64,000 nucleotides of DNA from assembly GCA_040218535.1 (NCBI GenBank), contig JAVJRG010000005.1, positions 1,612,001 through 1,676,000 on the forward strand. Reading direction: 5' to 3'. Every line of letters begins with the position of its first letter. The first letter of the stretch is position 1. The notes below the pieces were generated by a model. It made no database searches. It worked only from the letters and a program-made list of their open reading frames with translations, and had not been told where the DNA came from. This DNA comes from Lacipirellulaceae bacterium (lineage in GTDB: Bacteria; Planctomycetota; Planctomycetia; Pirellulales; Lacipirellulaceae). The translations under genes were made by a program, and so were the position numbers. Below, piece by piece: positions 43,613-52,492 of the stretch.

Positions 43613-43810
43613 ATGCCACAAGGTACGATTAAGAAGCTTACAGACAAAGGGTTCGGGTTTATTGAGGGCGACAAAGGAGATATCTTCTTCCATCACTCTC
43701 AACTTGAAGGAGCCGCCTACGACAGCCTGACTGAAGGTCAAACCGTCGAGTACAACGAAGGCTCCGGACCGAAAGGGCCTTGTGCTGAAAACGTGAAGGT
43801 CGTTTCGTAG
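43613..43810 (+). CDS. Cold-shock domain protein
   Basis: 65-residue single-stranded RNA/DNA-binding protein of the CspA family. RNP1 is KGFGFIEGD and RNP2 is DIFFHHSQL, in the usual five-strand beta barrel. It likely acts as an RNA chaperone. A strong intrinsic terminator follows at 43857-43891. Confidence 0.92.
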   Translation: MPQGTIKKLTDKGFGFIEGDKGDIFFHHSQLEGAAYDSLTEGQTVEYNEGSGPKGPCAENVKVVS

Positions 43811-43856
43811 GAACTACCTGAAACTCAAGCGGCTAGGCCGCAAGCGGATTGATTTG

Positions 43857-43891
43857 ACGCCATTTCACTTTTGAGTGGAGTGGCGTTTTTT
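43857..43891 (+). terminator. Intrinsic terminator of the cold-shock gene
   Basis: Stem ACGCCATTTCACT with AGTGGAGTGGCGT, loop TTTG, then TTTTTT at 43886-43891. It lies 47 bp after the stop, before the end of the convergent desaturase gene. Confidence 0.85.
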
Positions 43892-44896
43892 CTATTGCTG
43901 CTCTCCTTGCGTCCAAACCCTGGGACGAACGACATCTTTCACGAGCCCCAGCTTCTCTAGGAATCGGATCGTCAGCCACGTCACGTCGAACTCCCACCAC
44001 TTGTGCCCGTGAGCAGCGGCTCGTTGGTCGGCGTGGTGGTTGTTGTGCCAACCCTCGCCGTTGCTCCAAAGACCAACGAGAATGTTGTTCCGGCTGTTAT
44101 CGCTCGTGTCGTAATTCTTGTAGCCCCAAACGTGTGTGACCGAGTTGACTGACCACGTGATGTGCCACGTGAGTACAGTCCGTACAAATACGCCCCACAC
44201 GGCCAGACTCGCACCGAATTGTACGCCGTCCATCGGGGTTCCCCAAACGGGCCAACCGATGGCGAAACCCGCGAGGAAGAAAGCAGCCACCGAGCCTAGG
44301 TAGACCCACAGCCAGTTTTCGTTCCTTTCAAGCTTCATGTAGAACGGATCACGCAGAAGATCGCGGACGAAGCGTTCGTACTTGTTGACGTTCTTAAACT
44401 CGCGATTCGTGAACATCAACCAACCGCAATGCCCCCAGAGGAAGTTTACCAGCGGGCTATGCGGATCGGGCCTGTTGTCGGAATGTTTGTGGTGGATACG
44501 ATGCATCGCAACCCAGCAGGCAGGCGTGTCTTGCAATGTGCAGACGCCCAGGATCGCAAGACCATGCTCCAACCACTTTGGTGCGGTCAGACCTTGGTGC
44601 GTAAGCATGCGGTGGTAGCACAAGTTGATGCCTAGGGTGCCGAAAACGTACAGCCCAAGAATTGCCAACACGACACCTGTCCAGCTAAACAGCCACGGAT
44701 GAAACGCTAAGCAGGCGAGCACGTGAATCAAGGGAATCCCGATCGCGTATCTCCAGCGCACCTCAACAGGGTTCACGGAGGACTCAGGCCATTCGAGGTG
44801 ACGCTGGGAAGCAGGCATGCGCTGCGGATCGTCGGGCGTCTGATCGTCGCTGAATGTTTCTTCTGCGGCGTCTTTGGGGAGCGTGTCAGTTGCCAT
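43892..44896 (-). CDS. Membrane acyl-CoA desaturase (delta-9 type)
   Basis: 334-residue membrane desaturase. The three histidine boxes are intact: LGINLCYHRMLTHQGL, WVAMHRIHHKHSDN and WHNNHHADQRAA, with four hydrophobic segments between them, as in fatty acid delta-9 desaturases. It would introduce a cis double bond in acyl chains and so adjust membrane fluidity. The ATG at 44896 is preferred to a TTG at 44959. The nearby cold-shock gene is convergent, not in an operon. Confidence 0.9.
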   Translation of the reverse strand: MATDTLPKDAAEETFSDDQTPDDPQRMPASQRHLEWPESSVNPVEVRWRYAIGIPLIHVLACLAFHPWLFSWTGVVLAILGLYVFGTLGINLCYHRMLTHQGLTAPKWLEHGLAILGVCTLQDTPACWVAMHRIHHKHSDNRPDPHSPLVNFLWGHCGWLMFTNREFKNVNKYERFVRDLLRDPFYMKLERNENWLWVYLGSVAAFFLAGFAIGWPVWGTPMDGVQFGASLAVWGVFVRTVLTWHITWSVNSVTHVWGYKNYDTSDNSRNNILVGLWSNGEGWHNNHHADQRAAAHGHKWWEFDVTWLTIRFLEKLGLVKDVVRPRVWTQGEQQ

Positions 44897-45011
44897 GTCA
44901 GGATTGAGCTGGTGAGTTGAAGCTTGCGGGGGAGGGACGGGCCGAGACACAATCGTCAACCGGCATTATACTGTGCAGGCAACCCGATCCAAAGTGGCCG
45001 ATTAGCACCCT

Positions 45012-47426
45012 ATGAACGCAAGCCAGGATGACGCATCGAAGGCCACAGGATGGGCCCAATGGCTCGCCGGGCATCGACTGGGCATCCTGGCCGGAGCCTT
45101 TCTACTTACCGCAGCTTCCGGGCTACTCGCCACGCGGCTGGACTACGACTTTACGCCTCAGGCGCTCTTTTCCGGCGAAAACGAACTCGTCGCCTATAGC
45201 GAGCAGGTCAAAGCGACTTTCGGCCATGCGGAAAACATCGTGATCGTCGTATTACGATCCGAAGGGGAAGCCGACTGCCTGGAGCCCGCTGCACTCCGTT
45301 GGCAGGTCGCGTTCGCTCGCGAGGCTGCCCAACTTCCAGCCGTCGATCGAATCGACTCTCTCGCGACCATGCGTCTGCCTCGTCCACGCGTCCTGGGTCG
45401 CAGTGGCCTGATGTTCGTTCCCGTCGTTCGTGGGGATTCTCTCCAAACCGATTCCGCGGCAGAAGAGGAGTCGGCCTTGGTTCGCCAGAAAGTCGACGAC
45501 CAACCGTTGCTTGAAGGAACTTTCATTAGCAAAGACCGTCGGCTCACGGCCTTGGTGCTGCATCTCGACCCGACGCGCAAGGACATTGATCACGTCACTG
45601 CTGTCGTCAAGCAAGTGAAAGGTTTGGTCGATCAATCGAAAATCCCAACCGGGTATGAATCATTCCTAGGCGGCCTGCCCGCTATGCGGGTGGAGATTGT
45701 CGAAGGTTTGAAAAGCGATCAAACAACGATCATTCCCTTGGCGGCTCTGGTGTTTGCTTTGGTGCAAGTGATCATTTTTCGAAGCTGGACCGGAGTTGTG
45801 GTTTCGGCGGTAGCCGTTGTGGCAGGCTTGGCTTGGACTCTTGCTGCGCTAGTGCTACTCGGGCAGTCGCTCACTATTATTTCTAATGTCCTGCCGATTC
45901 TGTTGATGATCGTGGGCGTCAGTAGCTGTGTCCACTACCTCAACGAATACGCCGAGCAGTTGGAGCGGACACCTGCAGATGCCCACTCGGCAGCGATTCG
46001 AACCACACAGCGAATCACGCTGGCTTGTTTGCTCACGAGTCTCACAACGGCACTTGGTTTCCTCAGTCTGTTGGCCGCACGAAGTCAACTACTCAGTCAA
46101 CTTGGCTGGCAAGCCGCGATGGGGATTGGGCTTTTTTTCATCGCTACTGTGCTTGTCTGCTCGTCGCTCTTGCCGCTCTACCGCACGACAAAAGGAGGCC
46201 AAGTATCGCATAGAAAACCATCTAGCAATGAAGTGATCTCTCCACTTGCCAGCGTGGCCTGGGGATTTGGACGATTGGCAGTCGATTGGCCCCGCTTGAC
46301 GATTCTAACGGGCGTGGGATTACTCACTCTTGCCGGAGTGATTGGGCGTAACACGGTGATCAACTCGACGCTGCTGGAAACCTTCGACGAGACGCATCCA
46401 CAGACACGTCAGATGGGACTTATCGAGAAACAACTAGGTGGTTTTGTGCCGATGGAGATAATCCTATCCGCCGAAAATCCGGGTTGGTTCGTGGAAGCAG
46501 AGAATTGGCGAAACTTATTAAAACTAGAGCAAGGAATCGCGAAGCTTGATGGCGTGCTGCGAATTCGCTCCGTAATGGAGCTTATGCAAGAGGTTGATCG
46601 CCAACTTCCCGCCGGCCCTCAACTAACAGTGTTGGCTCGCCCTGACACGGAGAAATTCGAGCAGCGGCTTCAAGAATGTTACCGATTGCTCAAGAAGACT
46701 GCGGATCTCAATGGCGTGCATCGTTTTGCCACGAAGGATGGGAAGCAACTGCGTCTGCTGATGAGTCTACGTGACGTGGGAACGCAAGGCGGCTTGAGAC
46801 TTGCCGCGGAGTTTCGTGAGTTGCTGAACGAGACTTTCCCTGAATCGTCAGGCAACAACGTCGCGTCGAACATCACGGGCGAGTCCTACGTAGCCGCCAT
46901 CGCGTTGACGCGATTCATTCGCGATCTGCTCCTTTCTTTGCTGGGCGTTTCCGCTTTGATCTTTCTCGTGATTGGCCTCGTGTTGCGATCCCCCCGGCTT
47001 GGACTGATCTCGATTATCCCGAATGTTGCTCCATTGGTGGTGACACTCGGTTATTTGGGGCTGCGAGGTTACACGATTAACATGAGCAACGTGATCGTCT
47101 TCGCGATTAGCCTCGGCGTGGCCGTGGATGATACGATTCACTTCCTTGCGCGGTTTCGTCACGAGTCACTGGGAGAGTCCGATGTGACGGCCGCGATTCG
47201 GCGAACTTGCCTGGGCACTGGCCGTGCGGTTCTGATGACGACGATCCTCATCGTCTGCGGCATGGCGATCCTGCTACTCTCGTCGTTCGTGCCGACAAGA
47301 CGATTCGCCGAGCTCGCTGCCGTGACGATGTGCTCGGCTTTGCTCGGCGACCTGCTTCTTTTGCCTGCGATGTTGAAACTCTTCTGGCCGTCCACCATAG
47401 TTGACGCTGAATTGGGCCACGGATGA
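45012..47426 (+). CDS. MMPL/RND-type membrane exporter
   Basis: 804 residues, twelve predicted helices in two halves, each with a large outer loop. Conserved phrases include LLMIVGVSSCVHYLNEYAEQ, LACLLTSLTTALGFLSLLAA, VIVFAISLGVAVDDTIHFLA, and GRAVLMTTILIVCGMAILLL, as in MMPL/SSD families and hopanoid or lipid exporters. The last residues, GHG and the stop, come from the family A palindrome that starts at 47415. Substrate unknown. Confidence 0.88.
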   Translation: MNASQDDASKATGWAQWLAGHRLGILAGAFLLTAASGLLATRLDYDFTPQALFSGENELVAYSEQVKATFGHAENIVIVVLRSEGEADCLEPAALRWQVAFAREAAQLPAVDRIDSLATMRLPRPRVLGRSGLMFVPVVRGDSLQTDSAAEEESALVRQKVDDQPLLEGTFISKDRRLTALVLHLDPTRKDIDHVTAVVKQVKGLVDQSKIPTGYESFLGGLPAMRVEIVEGLKSDQTTIIPLAALVFALVQVIIFRSWTGVVVSAVAVVAGLAWTLAALVLLGQSLTIISNVLPILLMIVGVSSCVHYLNEYAEQLERTPADAHSAAIRTTQRITLACLLTSLTTALGFLSLLAARSQLLSQLGWQAAMGIGLFFIATVLVCSSLLPLYRTTKGGQVSHRKPSSNEVISPLASVAWGFGRLAVDWPRLTILTGVGLLTLAGVIGRNTVINSTLLETFDETHPQTRQMGLIEKQLGGFVPMEIILSAENPGWFVEAENWRNLLKLEQGIAKLDGVLRIRSVMELMQEVDRQLPAGPQLTVLARPDTEKFEQRLQECYRLLKKTADLNGVHRFATKDGKQLRLLMSLRDVGTQGGLRLAAEFRELLNETFPESSGNNVASNITGESYVAAIALTRFIRDLLLSLLGVSALIFLVIGLVLRSPRLGLISIIPNVAPLVVTLGYLGLRGYTINMSNVIVFAISLGVAVDDTIHFLARFRHESLGESDVTAAIRRTCLGTGRAVLMTTILIVCGMAILLLSSFVPTRRFAELAAVTMCSALLGDLLLLPAMLKLFWPSTIVDAELGHG

Positions 47427-47602
47427 CACGGATTTCACGGATGCTTTTGAACAGGAGTGAACGGAGGAAATAGATTTTCGATTTGCTAACGTATCGTAAA
47501 CCGAAGCGTAAGCGAGGGAGAATGCTCGCTGGGTTTCTTCCTCGCTTACGCCTCGGGTTATGAGATGGAACCGCATCCGTGAAATCCGCGTCATCCGCGG
47601 CC
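47415..47602. repeat. Gene-end palindrome family A, copy 4, with nested family B
   Basis: Outer arms at 47415-47443 and 47574-47602 match at about 27 of 29 bases (CCACGGATGACACGGAT, then TTCACGGATG and complements). AACAGGAGTGAACGGAGG follows the left arm, as in the 52322 copy. A full family B hairpin lies inside (47495-47562). The MMPL stop codon is in the left arm. Confidence 0.85.
47495..47562. repeat. Gene-end hairpin family B, copy 2
   Basis: Arms at 47495-47520 and 47537-47562 with core ACCGAAGCGTAAGCGAGG and its complement, close to the copy at 28935-29002. It sits within the longer family A element. Confidence 0.8.
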
Positions 47603-47622
47603 AATATTAAGGGCTTACTCCT

Positions 47623-48852
47623 GTGAAACTTTTCGATGTGCGCAAAGGCGAGCTAGCCCAAGTTAGCCTGAGTGCGCTATGGTTTTTCTTAGTGTTGGCC
47701 TGCTACTACGTCGTGCGACCGGTGCGTGATACCTTCGCAACCAATCTCAGTAGCGATGAGAAGGCAACGCTTTTCACAGCAACCTTGGTCGTTATGGTGC
47801 TGATCACGCCGCTGTACGGGCTGATCGTCGCTCGCACGCCGCGTGGACTGTTAGTGCCGTTTGTCTACGGATTCTTCACGATGAACTTGCTACTGTTCGC
47901 AGCGGTGACACCCTCAGCGCCTGACTGGCTGGGGAAAGTGTTTTTCGTCTGGGTCAGTGTCTTCAATCTTTTCATCGTGACCCTGTTTTGGGGCACTGTG
48001 GTTGACTGCTTTACTGGTGAGCAAGGGAAACGGCTCTTTGGAATCATCGCTGCGGCAGGTACGGTCGGCCAAATCGCTAGTTCCTGGTTGGTGCAACTGG
48101 CGGTTGAGCAACTCTCGACCAGCGGACTGCTTGTGTGCTCCGCTGCGTTGTTGATCAGTGCTATGGGCTGCTCGCTTGCTCTGAGTCGTCACACCGAACC
48201 GTCTGAAGCCTTGGACACAAGCCGTTTTCGCTGGTCAGCCGCTTGGGAGGGAGCAGTCTCCATAGCTCGTAGCCCGTTGCTATTGGGAATTGCCCTTTTC
48301 ATTATCGGATCGAGCGTGTGCGCGACGTTTGCGTATTTTCAAATGACCGATATGCTTCGGGTAGAGTTCGCTTCACAAGATGAACGCAGCGCCTGGCTTG
48401 CCAATGTCAATGAGTGGACCGGCTACGTGACGCTCATTCTGCAATCGTCAGTTGTATCCGTGCTGCTGAGAAAGTTAGGCGTCGCGGCGACCCTTTCGAT
48501 TGCGCCTTTAGTGCTTGTTGCTGGTTTCCTAGCGATGCATTTCTCTGCAACGCTCGGCATCATGTTTCTCTTCCAGGTCGCCTTACGCGGCACGTCCTTC
48601 GGTTTCGCCAATCCTTCCTTAGAAACGCTTTATACGCGAGTGTCGCGAGAGGAAAAGTATCGGGCGAAGGCCTTTATCGACACGGTCGGAAAACGGACTG
48701 GCGACGTAGCGGGTGGTCAACTCTCGAGCTATTTCGCACAAGGCACAATGGGAGTTGCTGGGATTGTGATCGGAATCGCCGCGTTTGTTGTGGCTCTACT
48801 CCTGGGCGTTCGCTACGGGAAACCTGTCGAGTCGAGGACTGAAACACGATGA
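47623..48852 (+). CDS. Npt1/Npt2-like nucleotide-carrier family protein
   Basis: 409-residue, twelve-helix membrane protein. LACYYVVRPVRDTFATNLSS, NLFIVTLFWGTVVDCFTGEQ, KRLFGIIAAAGTVGQIASSW and VSREEKYRAKAFIDTVGKRT match the NTT/Npt family (ATP/ADP translocase-like), which in obligate intracellular bacteria imports nucleotides. Free-living planctomycetes also carry such proteins, and their substrate is unknown. Start GTG at 47623 with no ATG in place. Confidence 0.78.
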   Translation: MKLFDVRKGELAQVSLSALWFFLVLACYYVVRPVRDTFATNLSSDEKATLFTATLVVMVLITPLYGLIVARTPRGLLVPFVYGFFTMNLLLFAAVTPSAPDWLGKVFFVWVSVFNLFIVTLFWGTVVDCFTGEQGKRLFGIIAAAGTVGQIASSWLVQLAVEQLSTSGLLVCSAALLISAMGCSLALSRHTEPSEALDTSRFRWSAAWEGAVSIARSPLLLGIALFIIGSSVCATFAYFQMTDMLRVEFASQDERSAWLANVNEWTGYVTLILQSSVVSVLLRKLGVAATLSIAPLVLVAGFLAMHFSATLGIMFLFQVALRGTSFGFANPSLETLYTRVSREEKYRAKAFIDTVGKRTGDVAGGQLSSYFAQGTMGVAGIVIGIAAFVVALLLGVRYGKPVESRTETR

Positions 48853-49034
48853 ACGCCAGCAAGTGGCTACTCCTGTGAAGTAACCTTGTTACAACGGGAA
48901 ACCACTTGTGTCATTCGTTGACGAGAGTTCGTCGCTCAACTAGCTTGAAAGTAGCGCAAAGGCACGGGCAGCGATTCCCAAGATCACGCAGATTGCTATT
49001 CGCGCATCGGAACTTCTAGTGGCAAACGAGGAAC

Positions 49035-50579
49035 GTGAGGGCAAGGAATTACGCATTGCGATCATCATTTTCAACGCCATTGGCGGCTGGCACAGCTTGG
49101 CTAATCCTCTTAGCGATCACCCACGCTCAGTCAGCTACTCTCTCTGGCTGGGACAACGTCTGGAACGACAACTTCTCGGGCAACTCGATCAATTACAGCC
49201 GCTGGGAAGTCGCTGACCGCGAATTTAGCCCCAACAACGAGCTCCAATATTACCGGCCCGAACAAGTCACGGTGGGTGGCGGGCAACTCACCATCACGGC
49301 GGTCAATCAACCGCTAGGTAACCAACAGTATCGATCAGGCTTAATTCGCACTTGGCAGGAGCACCGCTTCGGACGGTGGGAAGTCCGTGCTGACCTGCCG
49401 TGGGGGCAGGGCATGTGGCCGGCGATCTGGTTGCTCCCTCGCAATGCCGCTTGGCCCGTGGGCGGCGAGATCGACATCATGGAGAACATCGGCAGCAATA
49501 CGTTCGCTGTGCTTGGTTCCTACCATTACAACTGGACACCGGGTACGCCGATTACCACGAATCAGTGGTACGGGGGCACTGATGCGAACGGCCAACCGAT
49601 CGACTTTGCGGCCGCGATGCACGACTACGCCGTGGAGTGGGAGCCTGACCAGATGCGCTTCTACGTTGACGACAACCTCTATTTTTCGATCGATAACCCA
49701 ATTCAGCCGCAAGCGGAGCCGATGAGCCTGATCATCAACCTGGCGGTTGGTGGGAACTTTCCAGGAAATCCCGATCCGAACGTTTTCCCGCAAACGTTCG
49801 ACATTGATTACGCCCGCTATTGGACACGCGACGAGACGGAGCTGATCAATCCGGACTTCGATCGTTCGGGAACATCCCTCAACGGCTGGGGCACCTTTGG
49901 CAACGCCATTAACAATGTGAGCGCCCAGTCTGAAGCCGTCCTTGATGGGACACACTCTCTCAAACTGTATGGGCAGTTCGAGGAAGGGGAGACTTTCTCC
50001 GGCGTGTTCCAAGGCATCGCTTTGAACGAGGGCCAACAGGTAACTGCCGACGCGAGTGCCTTCATCCGCAATGAGGATTCCATCGCTGGCTCTTCCAACG
50101 AACTGATTATGAAGTTGGAGTACTACAGCAGTTTAGGAGCCGCTTTCGACAGCCCCGACTTCCTCGGTGAGGTGCCCCTGGTGATCGCCAATGGCAGCAC
50201 CGAAGAGGACACTTGGCTTGCACACCAAATCAGCGGCGTCGCCCCCAAGGGTGCCGTCGAAGCCCGCGTCAGCTTCGTCTTCCGTCAACCGGGCCTTGAT
50301 GGGGGAGCTGTGCATATTGATGCCGTTTCGCTCGTCGCGACCGACCCCACACCTGGCGACTTCGACAATAGTGGCTCCGTCGATGGCGGGGACTTTTTGA
50401 TGTGGCAGCGGGGAGAGGTCACCAGTCCGCCAAGCGGCACTGACCTCGCGGGCTGGCAGGGCAATTATGGGACATCGCCGGGCTCGCTCGCTACGCAGGT
50501 TGCGGTGCCAGAGCCAAGTGCGTTTGCTGCAGGATTGCTTGGCCTCTCTGCGTTGCTTGGACGGCGACGCTGGTTCTGA
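49035..50579 (+). CDS. Secreted GH16 glycoside hydrolase with dockerin-like and PEP-CTERM tail
   Basis: 514 residues. A signal peptide is followed by a GH16 catalytic domain (about 40-270) whose nucleophile motif GGEIDIMENIG is complete, as in laminarinases. A second beta domain (about 275-435) is probably carbohydrate-binding. An EF-hand-like dockerin repeat, GDFDNSGSVDGGDFLMWQRG, follows; then the tail VPEPSAFAAGLLGLSALLGR, a PEP-CTERM signal for exosortase sorting. The GTG at 49035 starts the signal sequence. It would cut beta-1,3/1,4 glucans at the cell surface. Confidence 0.92.
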   Translation: MRARNYALRSSFSTPLAAGTAWLILLAITHAQSATLSGWDNVWNDNFSGNSINYSRWEVADREFSPNNELQYYRPEQVTVGGGQLTITAVNQPLGNQQYRSGLIRTWQEHRFGRWEVRADLPWGQGMWPAIWLLPRNAAWPVGGEIDIMENIGSNTFAVLGSYHYNWTPGTPITTNQWYGGTDANGQPIDFAAAMHDYAVEWEPDQMRFYVDDNLYFSIDNPIQPQAEPMSLIINLAVGGNFPGNPDPNVFPQTFDIDYARYWTRDETELINPDFDRSGTSLNGWGTFGNAINNVSAQSEAVLDGTHSLKLYGQFEEGETFSGVFQGIALNEGQQVTADASAFIRNEDSIAGSSNELIMKLEYYSSLGAAFDSPDFLGEVPLVIANGSTEEDTWLAHQISGVAPKGAVEARVSFVFRQPGLDGGAVHIDAVSLVATDPTPGDFDNSGSVDGGDFLMWQRGEVTSPPSGTDLAGWQGNYGTSPGSLATQVAVPEPSAFAAGLLGLSALLGRRRWF

Positions 50580-50727
50580 GCCAAGTGTTTCGGCAAGAAT
50601 ATGTCGTTAGTTGCCTCGGCGTTTCACGCTTGGGCATGTCATCTATTGTGTCTGCCGTCAGGGGCATATATTGGGAAACTGCTGGACGCAGGCTACTTCA
50701 GAGGTTCTTTCCACCTAACGACTAGGC

Positions 50728-51216
50728 ATGTTCACGGAGTTCCGAACCATGGAGTCGCTAATCGATTTCGTGAGAGCTAACGAACGATGGTTCGTGGGCC
50801 ATCTACCGGAGACAAACGCATCACTTGATGCTGCTGAGCGCGAATTGGGATTGAAACTACCGACATGTGTCCGATGGCTACTTCGCGATTACGGGTACTG
50901 GCATGCGACCGGTATTGAATCGCTGGAAGATTCTGTCAAGAACACCATCGCGGGTCGAAAGCACGTTAGCCTGCCTCAGCAGTACCTTGTCTTGTACGAC
51001 CATCAAGACGGTGGTGTCGTGGTCGTCGACTCGGACGATTGGAGAGTTGGACCACCAGTTTTTCACCTTGGATGGGAAGATGTAGAGGAAGGGCTGCATA
51101 CCGAACCCGAGTTTGCTTCGTATCTCGCGTACGTGAAGTATGTGCTTGAGAGTCAGCGAGGCTTTATCAGCGAATCTGACATCGATTATGACCCGGCGCG
51201 ATATCGAAGCGTGTAG
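50728..51216 (+). CDS. SMI1/KNR4 domain protein
   Basis: 162 residues of the SMI1/KNR4 (SUKH) fold: SLDAAERELGLKLPTCVRWL, LRDYGYWHATGIESLEDS, and VLYDHQDGGVVVVDSDDWRV. Many SUKH proteins are immunity proteins to polymorphic toxins, but no toxin gene is next to it. The ATG at 50728 or the second Met (50749) may start it. Confidence 0.75.
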   Translation: MFTEFRTMESLIDFVRANERWFVGHLPETNASLDAAERELGLKLPTCVRWLLRDYGYWHATGIESLEDSVKNTIAGRKHVSLPQQYLVLYDHQDGGVVVVDSDDWRVGPPVFHLGWEDVEEGLHTEPEFASYLAYVKYVLESQRGFISESDIDYDPARYRSV

Positions 51217-51250
51217 AAACCACTGGAACTAGAGGTGCAATGATGCGGCG

Positions 51251-51287
51251 AACCCTGCCTCGGCTTCATCGACCGAGGCAGGGTTTT
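51251..51287 (+). terminator. Intrinsic terminator after the SMI1 gene
   Basis: 13-bp stem AACCCTGCCTCGG / CCGAGGCAGGGTT with a 9-base loop, then TTTT. It lies between the convergent SMI1 and mfnF genes; the T-run on the plus strand favours the SMI1 side. Confidence 0.8.
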
Positions 51288-51295
51288 CACGCAAT

Positions 51296-52306
51296 CTAAT
51301 CAGTTTTCGTTAAGGCAGCCAAAGCATAGGCCGTCGCACAACGGCTGACTTCCGGGCCGAGTTGGTTGCTCAACGAGAGGACCCGCGCCTGCCAAGACAA
51401 GGCAGCTAACACAGTTTGCAGCAAGAATTCCCCTCGTCCGCTGATCAGCACTTCTGTCGGTGGCTCATCCCATCGCTGCACAACCTGCTGTATCGCGGCG
51501 GCAATCTGATCCAATTGTCTTCGTCGAACTAGTTCAGCAGCTTGGATTGCTTCGTCCAAACTCATCATGCTGGCGTCAGCGCAAATACCTCTGGCGATGC
51601 GTGCATGAGCGTGACGCCTGGTGCGGGGTCGACCGTTGGGGGTGTCGGTGTTGTGATCGTCTTCGGGCAAGTCGCCTAGGAGCACGTAAGCGTCCGCCGT
51701 TGTAGCAAAAAGCTCGGGTGCGAGCGGTGTTGATCTGCCCGCCAATTCAAACGTATCCACCAGGGCGAACAGCGGCGTGCGTTCGACTCCACTGTAGACG
51801 AGTTCACCCGTGGCGAGACGCTCAGGGTCGGTCAGTCCCCGGGTGGCTGGCTTGCCGTCGATGATGGGGATAATATCGCAGGTGGTCGTGCCGAGATCGA
51901 TCAAGAGAGCAGTGCTCTTGTCAACAAAGCGTGACGCAAAACTGGCCAGCGCGTGCCAATTGCTGGCGGCTGCAAGCAACGGATTCGAGACGGCTTCCCG
52001 TGGCTCAACAAAGCGGCCATCGACGAGGTAGACGCTGAGTTCCTTTTGACTTGCAGCCTGCTGTGCCGCTTCGATGATGGACTGGACACCTTCGGCTTTC
52101 GTTTCGTAGCAGTCGGCCAGCTCGCCCGTCATCGTGATCGCGATTCGCTCCGTCTGTGGTGCGTCGGCAATCATCTCGGCTAGTGCGTCGGCCAACTTTT
52201 CCGGCTGCTTCCAGAGTGGGAAGGCGCGATGATCTGTGTAACCTTGGCCGTCTGCCACCTTGAGGTTCGCACCGCCGATGTCGAAGGCTAGGACTTTCAC
52301 AGACAC
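51296..52306 (-). CDS. mfnF: MfnF-like enzyme of methanofuran/C1 carrier synthesis
   Basis: About 336 residues of the ASKHA fold: VKVLAFDIGGANLKVADGQG at the start and LLIDLGTTTCDIIPIIDGKP, matching TIGR03123-type proteins (H4MPT-linked C1 pathway), which in methanogens couple the furan and tyramine parts (MfnF). The frame continues to 52336, but there it runs in the palindrome at 52322, so I choose the GTG at 52306 (GTG at 52300 is also possible). mfnD lies directly upstream. Formaldehyde oxidation by this route is known in planctomycetes. Confidence 0.8.
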   Translation of the reverse strand: MSVKVLAFDIGGANLKVADGQGYTDHRAFPLWKQPEKLADALAEMIADAPQTERIAITMTGELADCYETKAEGVQSIIEAAQQAASQKELSVYLVDGRFVEPREAVSNPLLAAASNWHALASFASRFVDKSTALLIDLGTTTCDIIPIIDGKPATRGLTDPERLATGELVYSGVERTPLFALVDTFELAGRSTPLAPELFATTADAYVLLGDLPEDDHNTDTPNGRPRTRRHAHARIARGICADASMMSLDEAIQAAELVRRRQLDQIAAAIQQVVQRWDEPPTEVLISGRGEFLLQTVLAALSWQARVLSLSNQLGPEVSRCATAYALAALTKTD

Positions 52307-52321
52307 ATGCTTTAGGTTTTG

Positions 52322-52479
52322 GGCCACGGATTGCACGGATACTATAAATCAGGATCGGTAGATTTATTGAACAGGAGGGAACAGAGCTAACGGAGAGATG
52401 AGAAGTGAATCACGGAACAGCTATTCTTACCAGTCCATCATTTTCGACATCTGTGTGATCCGTGCAATCCGTGTCGAAA
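52322..52479. repeat. Gene-end palindrome family A, copy 5
   Basis: Left arm GGCCACGGATTGCACGGAT at 52322-52340, right arm ATCCGTGCAATCCGTGT at 52458-52474 in a longer block ending 52479. GAACAGGAGGGAACAGAG near 52369 is the same inner word as at 47449. It begins about 14 bp after the mfnD stop (minus strand), and its left arm lies 15 bp before the mfnF start. Confidence 0.85.
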
Positions 52480-52492
52480 CTAACGCAGCCAA

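Noticed and set aside
4847-52479. Possible CRISPR arrays from repeated arms
   Set aside because: Copies are kilobases apart and inverted, with no regular spacing or cas genes.
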